Assembly (NCBI RefSeq): GCF_002119725.1
Contig: NZ_CP021109.1
Span: forward strand, 1,736,001 to 1,800,000
Length of the DNA: 64,000 bases
Source of the DNA: Bordetella genomosp. 9
Lineage (GTDB): Bacteria > Pseudomonadota > Gammaproteobacteria > Burkholderiales > Burkholderiaceae_B
Direction of reading: 5' to 3'
Below the pieces are notes generated by a model. That model saw nothing but the letters and a program-made list of their open reading frames with translations. It was not told where the DNA came from and made no database searches. The position numbers and the translations under genes are program-made. Positions within the stretch are counted from its first letter, which is position 1, and each line of letters starts with the position of its first letter. Shown here one piece after another: positions 49,090 through 57,782 of the stretch.

Positions 49090-50067
49090 TCAGTTCACCG
49101 TGATGTTATTGCTTTTGGCCACGTCGGCCCAGCGCTTCTCTTCGCTTTCCACGAACTTCGCGAATTCCTCGGCCGAGCTGCCCACGGGCGTCAACCCCAG
49201 CTTGGCCAGTTTCTCGCGGATGTCCGGGCGCGCCAGCGTTTGCTGCACCATGGTCTGAAGTCTGGCCACTACCGCCGGCGGCGTGCCGGCAGGCACGAAG
49301 AACCCGTTCCACTCTTCGACGTTGAAGTCCTTGAAGCCGCTTTCGGCCATGGTCGGCACGTCGGGCAGTTCGGCCATGCGCTGGCCCGAGGTGACCGCCA
49401 GCGCGCGCAGCTTCTTGCCGCTGATGTAGTTGATGCTGGACGCCGCGTTGGCGAAATAGACGTCGACCTGGCCGCTCATCACATCGACGAGGGCCGGGGC
49501 GCCGCCTTTGTACGGGATGTGCACCAGTTCAAGCGAGGCGTCTTTCTTCAGCAGCTCGCCCGCCATTTGAGCCAGGCTGCCGGGACCGTAGGAAGCGAAC
49601 GTATGCTTGCCGGGCTGCTTCTTCGCCGAGGCGACGAAATCCTGCACGCTTTTGAAGGGCGAGTCTACCGATGCCACCAAGACGTTGGGAACGCTGACGG
49701 CCTGCGACACGGGAATGAAGTCCTTCTTGGGATCGTAGGGCAGCTTGCGCACCACGGCGTTGATGGCGAAAGCCGATGCATCGTAAAGCACGGTGTAGCC
49801 GTCAGGCGCCGATCGGGCCACGTACGCGGCGCCGATGGAGCCGCTGGCGCCGCCTTTGTTCTCGATGATGACGCTTTGCTTGGCGACTTCGCTCAGGCCT
49901 TGCGCGATGATCCGCGCGGCGTTGTCGGCGCCGCCGCCGGCCGAGTAGGGCACCACCAGCGTGATGGGTTGCGCGGGATACTCCGCCGCGACCGCGGCGC
50001 CATGCAGGCCCAGGATCGCGAGCGCGGCCGCCAGTACGGCCACGCCTTTGCGTTGTTGCGATTTCAA
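49090..50067 (-). CDS. Bug-family tripartite tricarboxylate transporter receptor
   Basis: Periplasmic solute-binding protein of 325 residues. Signal peptide 1-28 (KGVAVLAAALAILGLHGAAV then AAE). The mature part has the Bug signatures YPAQPITLVVPYSAGGGADN and KSVIIENKGGASGSIGAAYV-like text, and LELVHIPYKGGAPALVDVMSG. Such receptors bind carboxylic acids. The start is TTG at 50067, preceded by GGAGAAGACT. The TctA/TctB membrane partners are not in the window, which is common for Bug genes in this group. It lies between the CoA-transferase and the PcaC-like gene. Confidence 0.92.
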   Translation of the reverse strand: MKSQQRKGVAVLAAALAILGLHGAAVAAEYPAQPITLVVPYSAGGGADNAARIIAQGLSEVAKQSVIIENKGGASGSIGAAYVARSAPDGYTVLYDASAFAINAVVRKLPYDPKKDFIPVSQAVSVPNVLVASVDSPFKSVQDFVASAKKQPGKHTFASYGPGSLAQMAGELLKKDASLELVHIPYKGGAPALVDVMSGQVDVYFANAASSINYISGKKLRALAVTSGQRMAELPDVPTMAESGFKDFNVEEWNGFFVPAGTPPAVVARLQTMVQQTLARPDIREKLAKLGLTPVGSSAEEFAKFVESEEKRWADVAKSNNITVN

Positions 50068-50191
50068 AGTCTTCTCCAGTCCGATTGGGGTCAAAAAGTC
50101 GTTGATTGTGCGCCTCGGCTCGTCACTCGCCGAGGCGTATTGATTGCGGTTGTTTGTGCGATGCGGGTTCCGTGCGAAGGCCGTCGCTTTC

Positions 50192-51391
50192 TTAGCGGGC
50201 GGCGGCGCTTCCCAACAGGGATTCGATTTCGTTGTCCGCGTAGCCGAGTTCGCTGAGGATGTCGCGCGTATGCTGGCCCAGCGCCGGCGCGCCTTCGGCC
50301 GCGGGGTCGGGGGCGGCGCCGATGTCGTCGCCGAATACCGCCCAGCGGCGCAAGCCCTGATACGCGCCCGCCTGTGGATTGCGATACTCCCCCATGAAAC
50401 CCATGGCCTGCACCTGCGGATGGTCGAACATGTCTTCCACGGGATTGACGACGGCGCACGGCACGCTCTGGCCAAACCGCTCGGCCCAGGCCTTCGCGCT
50501 ATCGCGGGCCAGCGCGGCGCGTACTCGCGGAATCAGTTCATTGGCGCGAGCCGCACGTTTTTTCACCGTGTCGTACTCGGGGTCGTCGGCCAATTCGCTC
50601 AATCCGAGGTGCTCGCAGAGCGATCGCCAGAAGTGCGGGGTGTTCGCCGAAATATAGATGTAGCCTTCTTGAGTGGGATGAATGCCCGTGATTCCGCCGG
50701 ACCGCATATCGCGTTCGATGTGGCGTGGCTCGCCTTCGGCCCAGACCAGTCGGGCGGACTGCATGGCCAGGGCGCTTCCCAAGAGCGAGACGTCGATGGC
50801 CTGGCCTGCGCCGGTCTTCTCGCGCTGGTACAGCGCAGCCGATACGGCGTTGGAAATGAGCGCTGCGCCGTAATAGTCGACCACGGACCCGTACAGGATT
50901 TCCGGCGGGCCGCCGGGTTTGGCTTGCGATGCGCACATGCCGGTCATCGCCTGCAGCACCTGATCGTAGCCAGGCTGCCTTGCCATCGGGCCCACGGCGC
51001 CGTAGCCGGTCATTGCGCAGTAGATCAGGCGGGGATTGAGGGCGTGCAGGGTAGCAAAGTCGATACGCAGGCGTTCCGGCACGCCGGGCCGGAAGTTGTG
51101 GACCAGGACGTCCGCCCGAACCACCAGCCGGCGCAGCACCTCGTAGCCCGCCTCGGTTTTCAGGTCGAGGCAGATGCCGCGCTTGTTCCGGTTGATGCCC
51201 AGGAAGGCGCGGCTTTCGGCGGCCAGCGTGGAAGGATACTTGCGCAGGTTGTCGCCTTCCGGCGGTTCGACTTTGATGATCTCCGCGCCCATGTCGCCCA
51301 GCAACGCGCAGCCATAGGGGCCGGCAATGTAGGCGCTGAGGTCGAGCACGCGAATGCCCGACAAGGGCAGTTGGGAAGTGGCTTGCGTCAT
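50192..51391 (-). CDS. CaiB/BaiF family (class III) CoA-transferase
   Basis: 399 residues. The family start LSGIRVLDLSAYIAGPYGCA, the CoA-binding LLGDMGAEIIKVEPPEGDNL, and the likely catalytic Asp172 in YGSVVDYYGA are present. It moves CoA between carboxylic acids. Together with the CitE-like lyase just upstream in the operon it suggests activation of a hydroxy-dicarboxylate (citramalate or malate type) followed by cleavage. Confidence 0.92.
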   Translation of the reverse strand: MTQATSQLPLSGIRVLDLSAYIAGPYGCALLGDMGAEIIKVEPPEGDNLRKYPSTLAAESRAFLGINRNKRGICLDLKTEAGYEVLRRLVVRADVLVHNFRPGVPERLRIDFATLHALNPRLIYCAMTGYGAVGPMARQPGYDQVLQAMTGMCASQAKPGGPPEILYGSVVDYYGAALISNAVSAALYQREKTGAGQAIDVSLLGSALAMQSARLVWAEGEPRHIERDMRSGGITGIHPTQEGYIYISANTPHFWRSLCEHLGLSELADDPEYDTVKKRAARANELIPRVRAALARDSAKAWAERFGQSVPCAVVNPVEDMFDHPQVQAMGFMGEYRNPQAGAYQGLRRWAVFGDDIGAAPDPAAEGAPALGQHTRDILSELGYADNEIESLLGSAAAR

Positions 51392-51413
51392 GAGAACCCT
51401 GGAACAGAAAAAA

Positions 51414-52253
51414 TCACGCTTGGCCCGAAGCGAGCAGAATGTCTTTGGCGCGGCGCACGAACGGGGCGTCGATCATCTTGCCGTCCAGCAAAAACGCTCC
51501 TGTCCCTGCCTGCGCGCGGCTGGCTTGCACGATGCGGCGGGCTTGCGCGATCTCTTCGCTGCTATAGGCGTACACCTCGTTGGCGATGGCGATCTGTGTG
51601 GGATGGATGCACGATTTGCCGAGGAATCCCAGCGAACGCGACAGGCGCGCCTCGGCGCGGAAACCGTCCTGGTCCGCCACATTGGGATATGCCCCGTCCA
51701 GCACATACTTGCCGCTGGCGCCGGCTGCCAAGCGCAGGGCAAGCATGACGTGACGCAGGGTCTCCGGTACGTAGCGCGCAATGCCGAGCGGCTCGAACAG
51801 GTCGCCCAGCCCCAGCTGAAGACCGCACACCATCTCGTGCGCCGACGCAATGGCGGCGGCGTTCGCAAGCGCGGCAGGGGTTTCGATGTTCACCAGCAGG
51901 CCGCCCCGGAAGCCGGCTTCCAATAGCGTCTTCGCCACCGCCTGCACATCCGCGGCGCTTTCGAGCTTGGGGACGTTCAGGATATCGACCGGGGCCGCCG
52001 CAAGGGCTTGCAGATCGGCATGAAAGAGGGGTGTGTCCGCGCCGTTGACACGGACGATAATTTTTTTGCCGTGTCCGGGAAAGTCGTGCGCCATCTCGGC
52101 TTGTAGCCACTTGGCCAGGATGGTGCGAGCCTCGTCCTTGCGTTCCGGCGCCACGGCATCCTCGAGATCGAAGGAAATGGCGTCTGCCGCGCTGCGCATC
52201 GCCTTGGGGAACAGTTCGGGCCGCGAAGCGGGGACGAAAAGTTTGCTTTTCAT
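51414..52253 (-). CDS. CitE-like lyase (HpcH/HpaI family)
   Basis: 279 residues with the TIM-barrel fold of citrate lyase beta and malyl/citramalyl-CoA lyases. The start is KSKLFVPASRPELFPKAMRS, followed by SFDLEDAVAPERK (metal and acid residues), Arg69 in IVRVNG, Glu124 in VNIETP and Asp151 in LGLGDLFEPLG. It probably splits a beta-hydroxyacyl-CoA. AAAGGAG lies six bases before the start at 52253. First gene of the minus-strand unit, divergent from the LysR gene. Confidence 0.9.
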   Translation of the reverse strand: MKSKLFVPASRPELFPKAMRSAADAISFDLEDAVAPERKDEARTILAKWLQAEMAHDFPGHGKKIIVRVNGADTPLFHADLQALAAAPVDILNVPKLESAADVQAVAKTLLEAGFRGGLLVNIETPAALANAAAIASAHEMVCGLQLGLGDLFEPLGIARYVPETLRHVMLALRLAAGASGKYVLDGAYPNVADQDGFRAEARLSRSLGFLGKSCIHPTQIAIANEVYAYSSEEIAQARRIVQASRAQAGTGAFLLDGKMIDAPFVRRAKDILLASGQA

Positions 52254-52322
52254 CTTTGTCTCCTTTGGCCACATTGTGGCAAACCCGCCGGGCGGGATGC
52301 GGCGGCCGCGCTACGATAAAAC

Positions 52323-52337
52323 GATAGAATCTCTATC
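52323..52337. promoter_or_regulatory. LysR-type operator
   Basis: GATAGA-ATC-TCTATC is a perfect 6-3-6 palindrome containing a T-N-A LysR-box core, three bases before the LysR start codon (52341). Binding there would repress lysR itself, as usual for the family, and could control the divergent operon. Confidence 0.6.
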
Positions 52338-52340
52338 ATT

Positions 52341-53264
52341 ATGAATACTGACTATATCAAGACGTTGCTGGCTATTGCGCGCTATGGGTCAATGGCGGCC
52401 GCCGCCCGCCGCCTGGGTTTGACGCATGGCGCCGTGGCGCAGCAGATCCGCGTGCTGGAGAAAGAGTTCGGCACCATCCTGGTGGCGCGCGCCGGGCGCA
52501 CGGTGCATTTGACGGAAAAGGCGGCGCAATTGCTCGAGCCGGCCGAGGCGGTGCTCGAGCAGCTGGACCGATTGCGCTATCTGGCGCGCTCCAGCGAAAC
52601 CGTCGGTGAACTGCGGCTGGGCGCCGGCCAGACCGCGCTGAATACGACCGTGCCGGCCATTCTCGAGGCGCTCATCAGGCGCCACCCGGGCATCAACGTC
52701 GATATTCGGCCGGGCCACTCGGCGCAGTTCTATCCCGCCATCGAAAAAGGCGAACTGGATGTCGCCATTGCCTTGCAGGCGCCGTACTCGCTACCGAAAA
52801 GCATGGACTGGCATTTGTTGCGGGAAGAGCCGCACGTGCTCGCCGCGCCGCCTCAATTGGCCGGCCAGGACGCTCACACATTGCTCGCCACGCAGCCCTT
52901 CATCCGATATACGCGCAGCGATTGGGGCGGGCGTCATGCCGACGAGTATCTGCGGCGCGTCGGTATCCAGCCCCGCGAACGGTTTGAACTGAATGCCATC
53001 GAGTCCATCGCCGTGATGGTGAGCCGGGGACTGGGGGTCGCCATCCTGCCGTTATCGACAAGCGCCCTGACGTCCCGGCTGCACATCCTGACGTTGCCGC
53101 TGCCGGCGCCGTGCGAACCGCGCCGGTTCGGCCTGATCTGGTCACGAGGTTCCCCGCGCAGCAGCGTGATCCGGGCGTTCCTCGAAATCGCCGTAAGCGA
53201 ATACGCGAAGTTCGCTCCCGCTACTACCGCATCGCCGGCGGGTATCGCGTCTGCCGGCGTCTGA
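52341..53264 (+). CDS. LysR family transcriptional regulator
   Basis: 307 residues. The N-terminal winged HTH (MNTDYIKTLLAIARYGSMAA, then RRLGLTHGAVAQQIRVLEKE) is followed by a periplasmic-binding-protein-like effector domain (from about 90). It is divergently oriented to the citE-like/CoA-transferase/Bug/PcaC-like unit and most likely controls it in response to the substrate or its CoA ester. A palindrome touches its start codon. Confidence 0.92.
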   Translation: MNTDYIKTLLAIARYGSMAAAARRLGLTHGAVAQQIRVLEKEFGTILVARAGRTVHLTEKAAQLLEPAEAVLEQLDRLRYLARSSETVGELRLGAGQTALNTTVPAILEALIRRHPGINVDIRPGHSAQFYPAIEKGELDVAIALQAPYSLPKSMDWHLLREEPHVLAAPPQLAGQDAHTLLATQPFIRYTRSDWGGRHADEYLRRVGIQPRERFELNAIESIAVMVSRGLGVAILPLSTSALTSRLHILTLPLPAPCEPRRFGLIWSRGSPRSSVIRAFLEIAVSEYAKFAPATTASPAGIASAGV

Positions 53265-53348
53265 AGAATGGAAGCGCCGCGCTTGAAGCGTCGACCCGGG
53301 CAGGGGTCGGCCAGGGCAGCGAGCCGTTGACCCAACGCTGAATGGTTT

Positions 53349-53370
53349 TGCGAATAATTCCTATTTGAGA
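53349..53370 (+). promoter_or_regulatory. Candidate Fur box before tonB
   Basis: TGCGAATAATTCCTATTTGAGA resembles Fur sites of the GCGAATGATTCTCATTTGC type. It lies about 85 bases before tonB, where iron control of TonB is expected. It is a by-eye match. Confidence 0.5.
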
Positions 53371-53453
53371 TAGGATATCGGACTCATTCTAATCGCCGAG
53401 CAACCGGAGCCAGGTTGCAGCGGCGCTTCCTGGTCATGGCATCGGGCTGGTAA

Positions 53454-54278
53454 ATGCCTCGCAATAAAAAGAGCGGTTGGTCCACGTCGTCGCAATCTCC
53501 GCTGGCAATCAGGATAGGGGCGGGCATCGCGGTGGTCGCCGCACATGCCGTCGTGGCGTCCGCCATGCTTGCCAATCCAGAGGTCGTGCCTGTCCCGCCG
53601 GAAAGCCAGCCCATCATGGTGAGCGTGGTGGAGGCGCCCGTGCCCCAGGTGGCGAAGGCGCCTGAGACGCCCGAGCCGCCTCGTCCGCCGCAGCCTGAAG
53701 TGCAGCCGCAACCGCCCGAACCCCAGGTCCAGCCCGACCCCGAACCGGCGCCTCCCGAGAAAGTGGAGCCCCAGCCCGAACCGGAACCGGTGATCGAGCG
53801 TCCCGCTGTACCGGCGCCCAAACCCAAGCCGATACCCAAGCCACAGCCCAAGCCGAAACCCAAGCCGGAGCCCGCGCGGCCGGCGCCGCCGCCAAAGCCG
53901 GTGGAACAGCCGCCCGTGCCTCCCGCGCCTCCCTCGGGCGCGCCCGAGGGGGCGACGACGACGCAGGCGCCGCGCCAGGGGCCGCCGCGCGACCAGCCCG
54001 AATTGGTTTCCAACATCGAGTACCTGGGACCCGGGCCTGCCCCCGTCTATCCGATGGCGTCGAAGCGGCGCCGCGAAGAGGGGCGGGTGACGGTGCTGGT
54101 GGTCATTAGCCCGCAAGGCCTGGTGGAAAAGGCAACGGTTGTGTCTTCGTCCGGCTACCCGAGACTCGACGATGCGGCGCTGGATGCCTTGCGCAAGGTC
54201 CGCTTCAAGCCCTACACGCGCAACGGTGTCGCCTATACCGTCCAGGCCCGCATCCCGTTCGATTTCAACATCCGATGA
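53454..54278 (+). CDS. tonB: TonB energy transducer
   Basis: 274 residues. A single N-terminal membrane helix (about 17-40, IRIGAGIAVVAAHAVVASAM), a long Pro/Glu/Lys-rich periplasmic spacer (about 60-175, with PKPKPIPKPQPKPKPKPEP), and a C-terminal TonB domain (VYPMASKRRREEGRVTVLVV, ending VRFKPYTRNG). It transmits the ExbB/ExbD motor force to outer-membrane siderophore or heme receptors. It is followed by exbB and exbD. Confidence 0.93.
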   Translation: MPRNKKSGWSTSSQSPLAIRIGAGIAVVAAHAVVASAMLANPEVVPVPPESQPIMVSVVEAPVPQVAKAPETPEPPRPPQPEVQPQPPEPQVQPDPEPAPPEKVEPQPEPEPVIERPAVPAPKPKPIPKPQPKPKPKPEPARPAPPPKPVEQPPVPPAPPSGAPEGATTTQAPRQGPPRDQPELVSNIEYLGPGPAPVYPMASKRRREEGRVTVLVVISPQGLVEKATVVSSSGYPRLDDAALDALRKVRFKPYTRNGVAYTVQARIPFDFNIR

Positions 54279-54310
54279 AAACCAAAACCCACCCCCGAGG
54301 CGCGAACCCG

Positions 54311-54361
54311 CCTCCCCCTCAAGGGGGCGGCGCTGGCGGACCGGCAAAGCCGGATCCGCGG
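54311..54361. repeat. Dispersed hairpin repeat, copy B
   Basis: Inverted relative to copy A (13072-13122) and nearly identical to it over about 50 bases. It contains CCCCCTCAAGGGGG and GGACCGGCAAAGCCGGATCC hairpins. It lies between tonB and exbB, again inside an operon. Confidence 0.7.
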
Positions 54362-54427
54362 CGTTCCCGAGTGGTTTAAACCCCTTTCATGCGGCGCGTA
54401 CTTGGTGCCGCATTTTGGAGAACTGAC

Positions 54428-55333
54428 ATGTCAATCGCACATCACATTGCCATGGTGCTGGCGCAGGCGATGCCTGCGGCGCCGGCCGACGCTGGCGCAG
54501 GACCCGCGGCGGCGCAGGCGCCGGCTGCGGTCGGAGAGGCCGCCGGCAATGCGCTGCAGGGCGCCGCGCCGCTGCCCGCGCCGGACATGGGCATCATGCA
54601 CTTCGTCGCACAGAGCGATATCGTGGGCAAGACGCTGTTCGTCATTCTGATCCTGATGTCGCTGGTGACGTGGTACCTGATCCTGGTGAAGGCCGGTCAT
54701 AGCATGGTGATCCGATCCCGATCGCGGGACTTCCTGAACAAGTTCTGGAACGCGGGATCGCTGGAGCAGGTCGAGCATGAAATCGCGACCCACGGCGCGC
54801 GGGATCCCTTCTCGCACCTGGCCGCGCATGCGATGCACGCCCAGGCGCACCACGCCAAGTACGGCGCCACCAAGCTTGCCGAAGCCGGCTCCAACGGGGA
54901 ATTCGTCACGCGGACGATGCGCAAGGTCATCGACGAAGAGACCGCCAAGCTGGAGAACGGCCTGACCGTACTGGCGTCGGTGGGTTCCACCGCACCGTTC
55001 GTCGGCCTGTTCGGCACGGTCTGGGGCGTCTACCACGCCCTGGTCGGAATCGGCCTGGCCGATGGGGTAACCATCAACCGCATCGCCGGACCCGTGGGCG
55101 AGGCGCTGATCATGACGGGACTGGGCCTGGCGGTGGCCATCCCCGCCGTGCTCGCCTACAACGCCTTCGTCCGGAAGAACCGCGTGTTCCTGTCGCGCCT
55201 GGACGCCTTCGCGCACGACTTGTTCGCGTTCCTGACGACGGGGCAGCAGGTGGCGGTTTCCGACAGCAAGGTGCGCGCAATGCGCCGCACGGGCGCCGTC
55301 AACGGCGTGAACGGCGTGCGCGGGAGCGAATAA
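54428..55333 (+). CDS. exbB: ExbB proton channel subunit
   Basis: 301 residues, MotA/TolQ/ExbB family. A hydrophobic N-terminus (IAMVLAQAMPAAPADAGAGP) is followed by three membrane helices: VGKTLFVILILMSLVTWYLI, GLTVLASVGSTAPFVGLFGT with VWGVYHALVGIG, and EALIMTGLGLAVAIPAVLAY. It forms the proton-driven motor with ExbD. GGAG precedes ATG 54428. Its stop directly abuts the exbD start. Confidence 0.94.
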   Translation: MSIAHHIAMVLAQAMPAAPADAGAGPAAAQAPAAVGEAAGNALQGAAPLPAPDMGIMHFVAQSDIVGKTLFVILILMSLVTWYLILVKAGHSMVIRSRSRDFLNKFWNAGSLEQVEHEIATHGARDPFSHLAAHAMHAQAHHAKYGATKLAEAGSNGEFVTRTMRKVIDEETAKLENGLTVLASVGSTAPFVGLFGTVWGVYHALVGIGLADGVTINRIAGPVGEALIMTGLGLAVAIPAVLAYNAFVRKNRVFLSRLDAFAHDLFAFLTTGQQVAVSDSKVRAMRRTGAVNGVNGVRGSE

Positions 55334-55822
55334 ATGGCTTTCGGCGGATTCGACAACAAGGGGCCGGGCGGTCATGCCATGTCGGAGATCAACATGGTGC
55401 CGCTCATCGACGTGATGCTGGTGCTGCTGGTGATTTTCATCATCACGGCGCCGCTGCTGGCGCATTCCATCCGTATCAACATGCCGCAGGTCAGCGCCGA
55501 GCCGGTCAAGGAAGAACCCAAGACCATTGACCTGGCCATCGACGCAAGCGGCCAATTGTTCTGGGATGAGAAACCCGTGCCCGAGTCGGAACTGGCCGAT
55601 CGATTCGCGGGCGCCGCGGCGACGCAGCCGCAGCCGGAACTCCGCATCCGGGCAGACCTGAACACCCGCTACGAGACGCTTGCCAAAGTGATGGCCGCGG
55701 CACGGCGCGCGGGGCTGGGACGGATCGGTTTCGTGACGACACCCGGCTCGGCCGACGCCGGCGGGCAGCCCCCGGCCGGTTCGGCGCCGCGGGCGCCGGC
55801 GGCCGGCGCCCCCGCCAGGTAG
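55334..55822 (+). CDS. exbD: ExbD proton channel subunit
   Basis: 162 residues. One membrane helix (PLIDVMLVLLVIFIITAPLL) with the essential Asp in LIDVMLV, followed by the periplasmic domain, and an Ala/Gly/Pro-rich C-terminal tail of about 25 residues. It works with ExbB and TonB. The ATG follows the exbB stop without any gap. Confidence 0.93.
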   Translation: MAFGGFDNKGPGGHAMSEINMVPLIDVMLVLLVIFIITAPLLAHSIRINMPQVSAEPVKEEPKTIDLAIDASGQLFWDEKPVPESELADRFAGAAATQPQPELRIRADLNTRYETLAKVMAAARRAGLGRIGFVTTPGSADAGGQPPAGSAPRAPAAGAPAR

Positions 55823-55824
55823 GC

Positions 55825-55838
55825 GCGAAATATTTCGC
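55825..55838. promoter_or_regulatory. Perfect palindrome before the two-component operon
   Basis: GCGAAATATTTCGC is a perfect 14-base palindrome, 54 bases before the response regulator start and just after the exbD stop. A TAGAAT -10 box at 55881-55886 lies six bases before the ATG at 55893, so the mRNA may be leaderless. Confidence 0.5.
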
Positions 55839-55892
55839 CGGACGCCCGTGCGCGGCAGCGCGCGGCTGTCCGGATCGCGCTAGAATCGCGCC

Positions 55893-56573
55893 ATGCGAGT
55901 ACTGGTAATCGAAGACGACACAACCCTGGGCCATGCGCTGCAGGAGTTTCTGGCCGACCAGGGGTATGCGGTCGATTGGCTAACCGATGGCGACAAGGTT
56001 CTTGGCGCCCTGGCTGGCCAACCTTACGATCTGCTTCTGCTCGATCTCAATCTTCCCGGCATGAGCGGCCTCGATGTCCTGCGCCAACTGCGCGCGGACG
56101 GCAACCAGGTCCCCGTGCTCATATTGACGGCCCGTGACGGATTGGAAGACCGCGTCGCGGGGCTGGATGCCGGCGCCGACGACTACGTCACCAAACCCTT
56201 TGACCTGCCCGAACTGGCGGCGCGCGTGCGTGCGTTCGGCCGGCGCCGCAGCGGCCAGGCGCAGCCCTTGATCGAGGTCGGCCCGCTGGTCTTCGATACG
56301 GTAGGCCGCGAAGTCAGGGTCAATGGCGAGCGTCTGTCGCTGTCCGTCCGGGAACTGTCCGTCCTGGAGATGCTGATGGCCCGGGTAGGCCGTGTCGTCA
56401 CCAAGCGCCAGATCGTCAATTCCTTGTCCGCCTGGGATGCCGACTTCAGCGAGAACGCCGTGGAGGTCTACGTGTACCGCTTGCGCAAGCGCCTCGAAGG
56501 CACGGGCGCCAGCATCCAGACGGTGCGCGGCTTCGGCTACCTTCTGGACGTGGAAATGGCCGGTTCGGCCTGA
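55893..56573 (+). CDS. OmpR/PhoB family response regulator
   Basis: 226 residues. The receiver has Glu7-Asp8-Asp9, phospho-acceptor Asp51 (LLLDLNLPGMSGL), and LTARD and VTKPFDLPEL around Thr and Lys. A winged-helix DNA-binding domain follows (ELSVLEMLMARVGRVVTKRQ, ending VYVYRLRKRLEGTGASIQTV). It resembles QseB/TctD-type regulators. Partner of the kinase 72 bases downstream. Confidence 0.93.
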   Translation: MRVLVIEDDTTLGHALQEFLADQGYAVDWLTDGDKVLGALAGQPYDLLLLDLNLPGMSGLDVLRQLRADGNQVPVLILTARDGLEDRVAGLDAGADDYVTKPFDLPELAARVRAFGRRRSGQAQPLIEVGPLVFDTVGREVRVNGERLSLSVRELSVLEMLMARVGRVVTKRQIVNSLSAWDADFSENAVEVYVYRLRKRLEGTGASIQTVRGFGYLLDVEMAGSA

Positions 56574-56645
56574 CGTGGCGCCAGAGCGGCCGGGCGCTTC
56601 CACCCGACACGCGGCCGCCACCGGCAGCCGGCGTGGTCCGTGAAC

Positions 56646-57782
56646 ATGACCGTGGATATTCCGTCCGAACGCATCCGTAGCGCGCAAGACGCGCGGGCCT
56701 ACCGGCCTGGTCTCCTGCCCAGGGGATCGCTGGCCCGCTATCTGGTCGTGCGCCTGTTGCCGGCCATCCTGTTTCTGGTCATGCTGGACCTGGCGGCCAC
56801 CTGGGTCATGACGCACAAGTTCGACATGACGCTGTGGGAACTGGAAGATTTCTTCCTGCTCATGGTGCTGGGCCAGGTGGTGCTGATGGGCCTGTTCGCC
56901 TGGGTCGTGGTTCATGGGGTCCGTTCAGGACTGCGTTCGGTGAACCTTCTGTCCGAGGAAATCCGGCAGCGCTCCATCGACGATATGCAGCCCCTCGAGG
57001 TTGCCGGCGTACCCGTCGAGATGGAGCCGCTGGTCCTCCATACCAACGATCTGCTTGCAAGGCTGGACGCTTCGCTGGCGGCGCAGCGCCGGTTCATCGG
57101 CCACGCGGCGCATCAACTGCGCACGCCGCTCAGCGGCCTGCGGCTGGAATCGGAGCTGATGCTGGCGCGTCCCTTGCCCGACGACGTCCGCGCCCGCGCC
57201 GAGCGCATCAAGGCCGTCAGCGACCGCATGATCCGCCTGGGACAGCAATTGCTGGTGCTGGCGCGTGCCGACCCCAATGCGCGGCCGCAGGACAGCTTCG
57301 TGCGTGTCGATTTATGCGAATGGGCAAGGGCCAGCGGCGCCGAATGGATTCCCCGGGTGCGCGCGGCGCAATTCGAACTGGATCTGAACGCGCCGGATTC
57401 GCCGGTATGGGTCGACGCGGACCCTCTGCTGCTTGACGAGCTTCTGGGCAATCTGATCGACAATGCGCTGCGTTACGGCAGGAAAGGCGGGCGGATCACG
57501 CTGAACGTCGGAGGCAACCCGCCCAGTCTCACGGTGATGGATGACGGACCCGGGATTCCTCCGGAGGACCAGGACCGGGTCTTCGAAGCCTTCTACCGGT
57601 CGCCCTCCGCGACGGCGGGGGGATCCGGCCTGGGTCTGGCCATCGTCCGCGAGATCGCCCACGCGCATGGCGCGTGGTGGAAACTGTCCAGCCGGCCGGA
57701 ATTCCCTGGAACGCGCTTGACCGTGGTATTTCCCGGCCCCAGGAAGGGGGCGCAATTGACTCGACACGACATTCAGGTATGA
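56646..57782 (+). CDS. Sensor histidine kinase
   Basis: 378 residues. Two membrane helices (about 32-55 and 70-92) enclose a very short periplasmic loop of about 15 residues, so the signal is probably sensed in or near the membrane. The HisKA domain has His156 in GHAAHQLRTPLSGL, and the ATPase domain has N (LIDNALRYG), G1 (DDGPGIP) and G2 (GGSGLGLAIV) boxes. The start may also be GTG 56640. Its TGA overlaps the kup ATG (ATGA), linking kinase and potassium transporter translation. Confidence 0.91.
   Translation: MTVDIPSERIRSAQDARAYRPGLLPRGSLARYLVVRLLPAILFLVMLDLAATWVMTHKFDMTLWELEDFFLLMVLGQVVLMGLFAWVVVHGVRSGLRSVNLLSEEIRQRSIDDMQPLEVAGVPVEMEPLVLHTNDLLARLDASLAAQRRFIGHAAHQLRTPLSGLRLESELMLARPLPDDVRARAERIKAVSDRMIRLGQQLLVLARADPNARPQDSFVRVDLCEWARASGAEWIPRVRAAQFELDLNAPDSPVWVDADPLLLDELLGNLIDNALRYGRKGGRITLNVGGNPPSLTVMDDGPGIPPEDQDRVFEAFYRSPSATAGGSGLGLAIVREIAHAHGAWWKLSSRPEFPGTRLTVVFPGPRKGAQLTRHDIQV

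Noticed and set aside
53800..53900. PKPKP-type repeats as a DNA repeat
   Set aside because: They encode the normal proline/lysine-rich periplasmic spacer of TonB.
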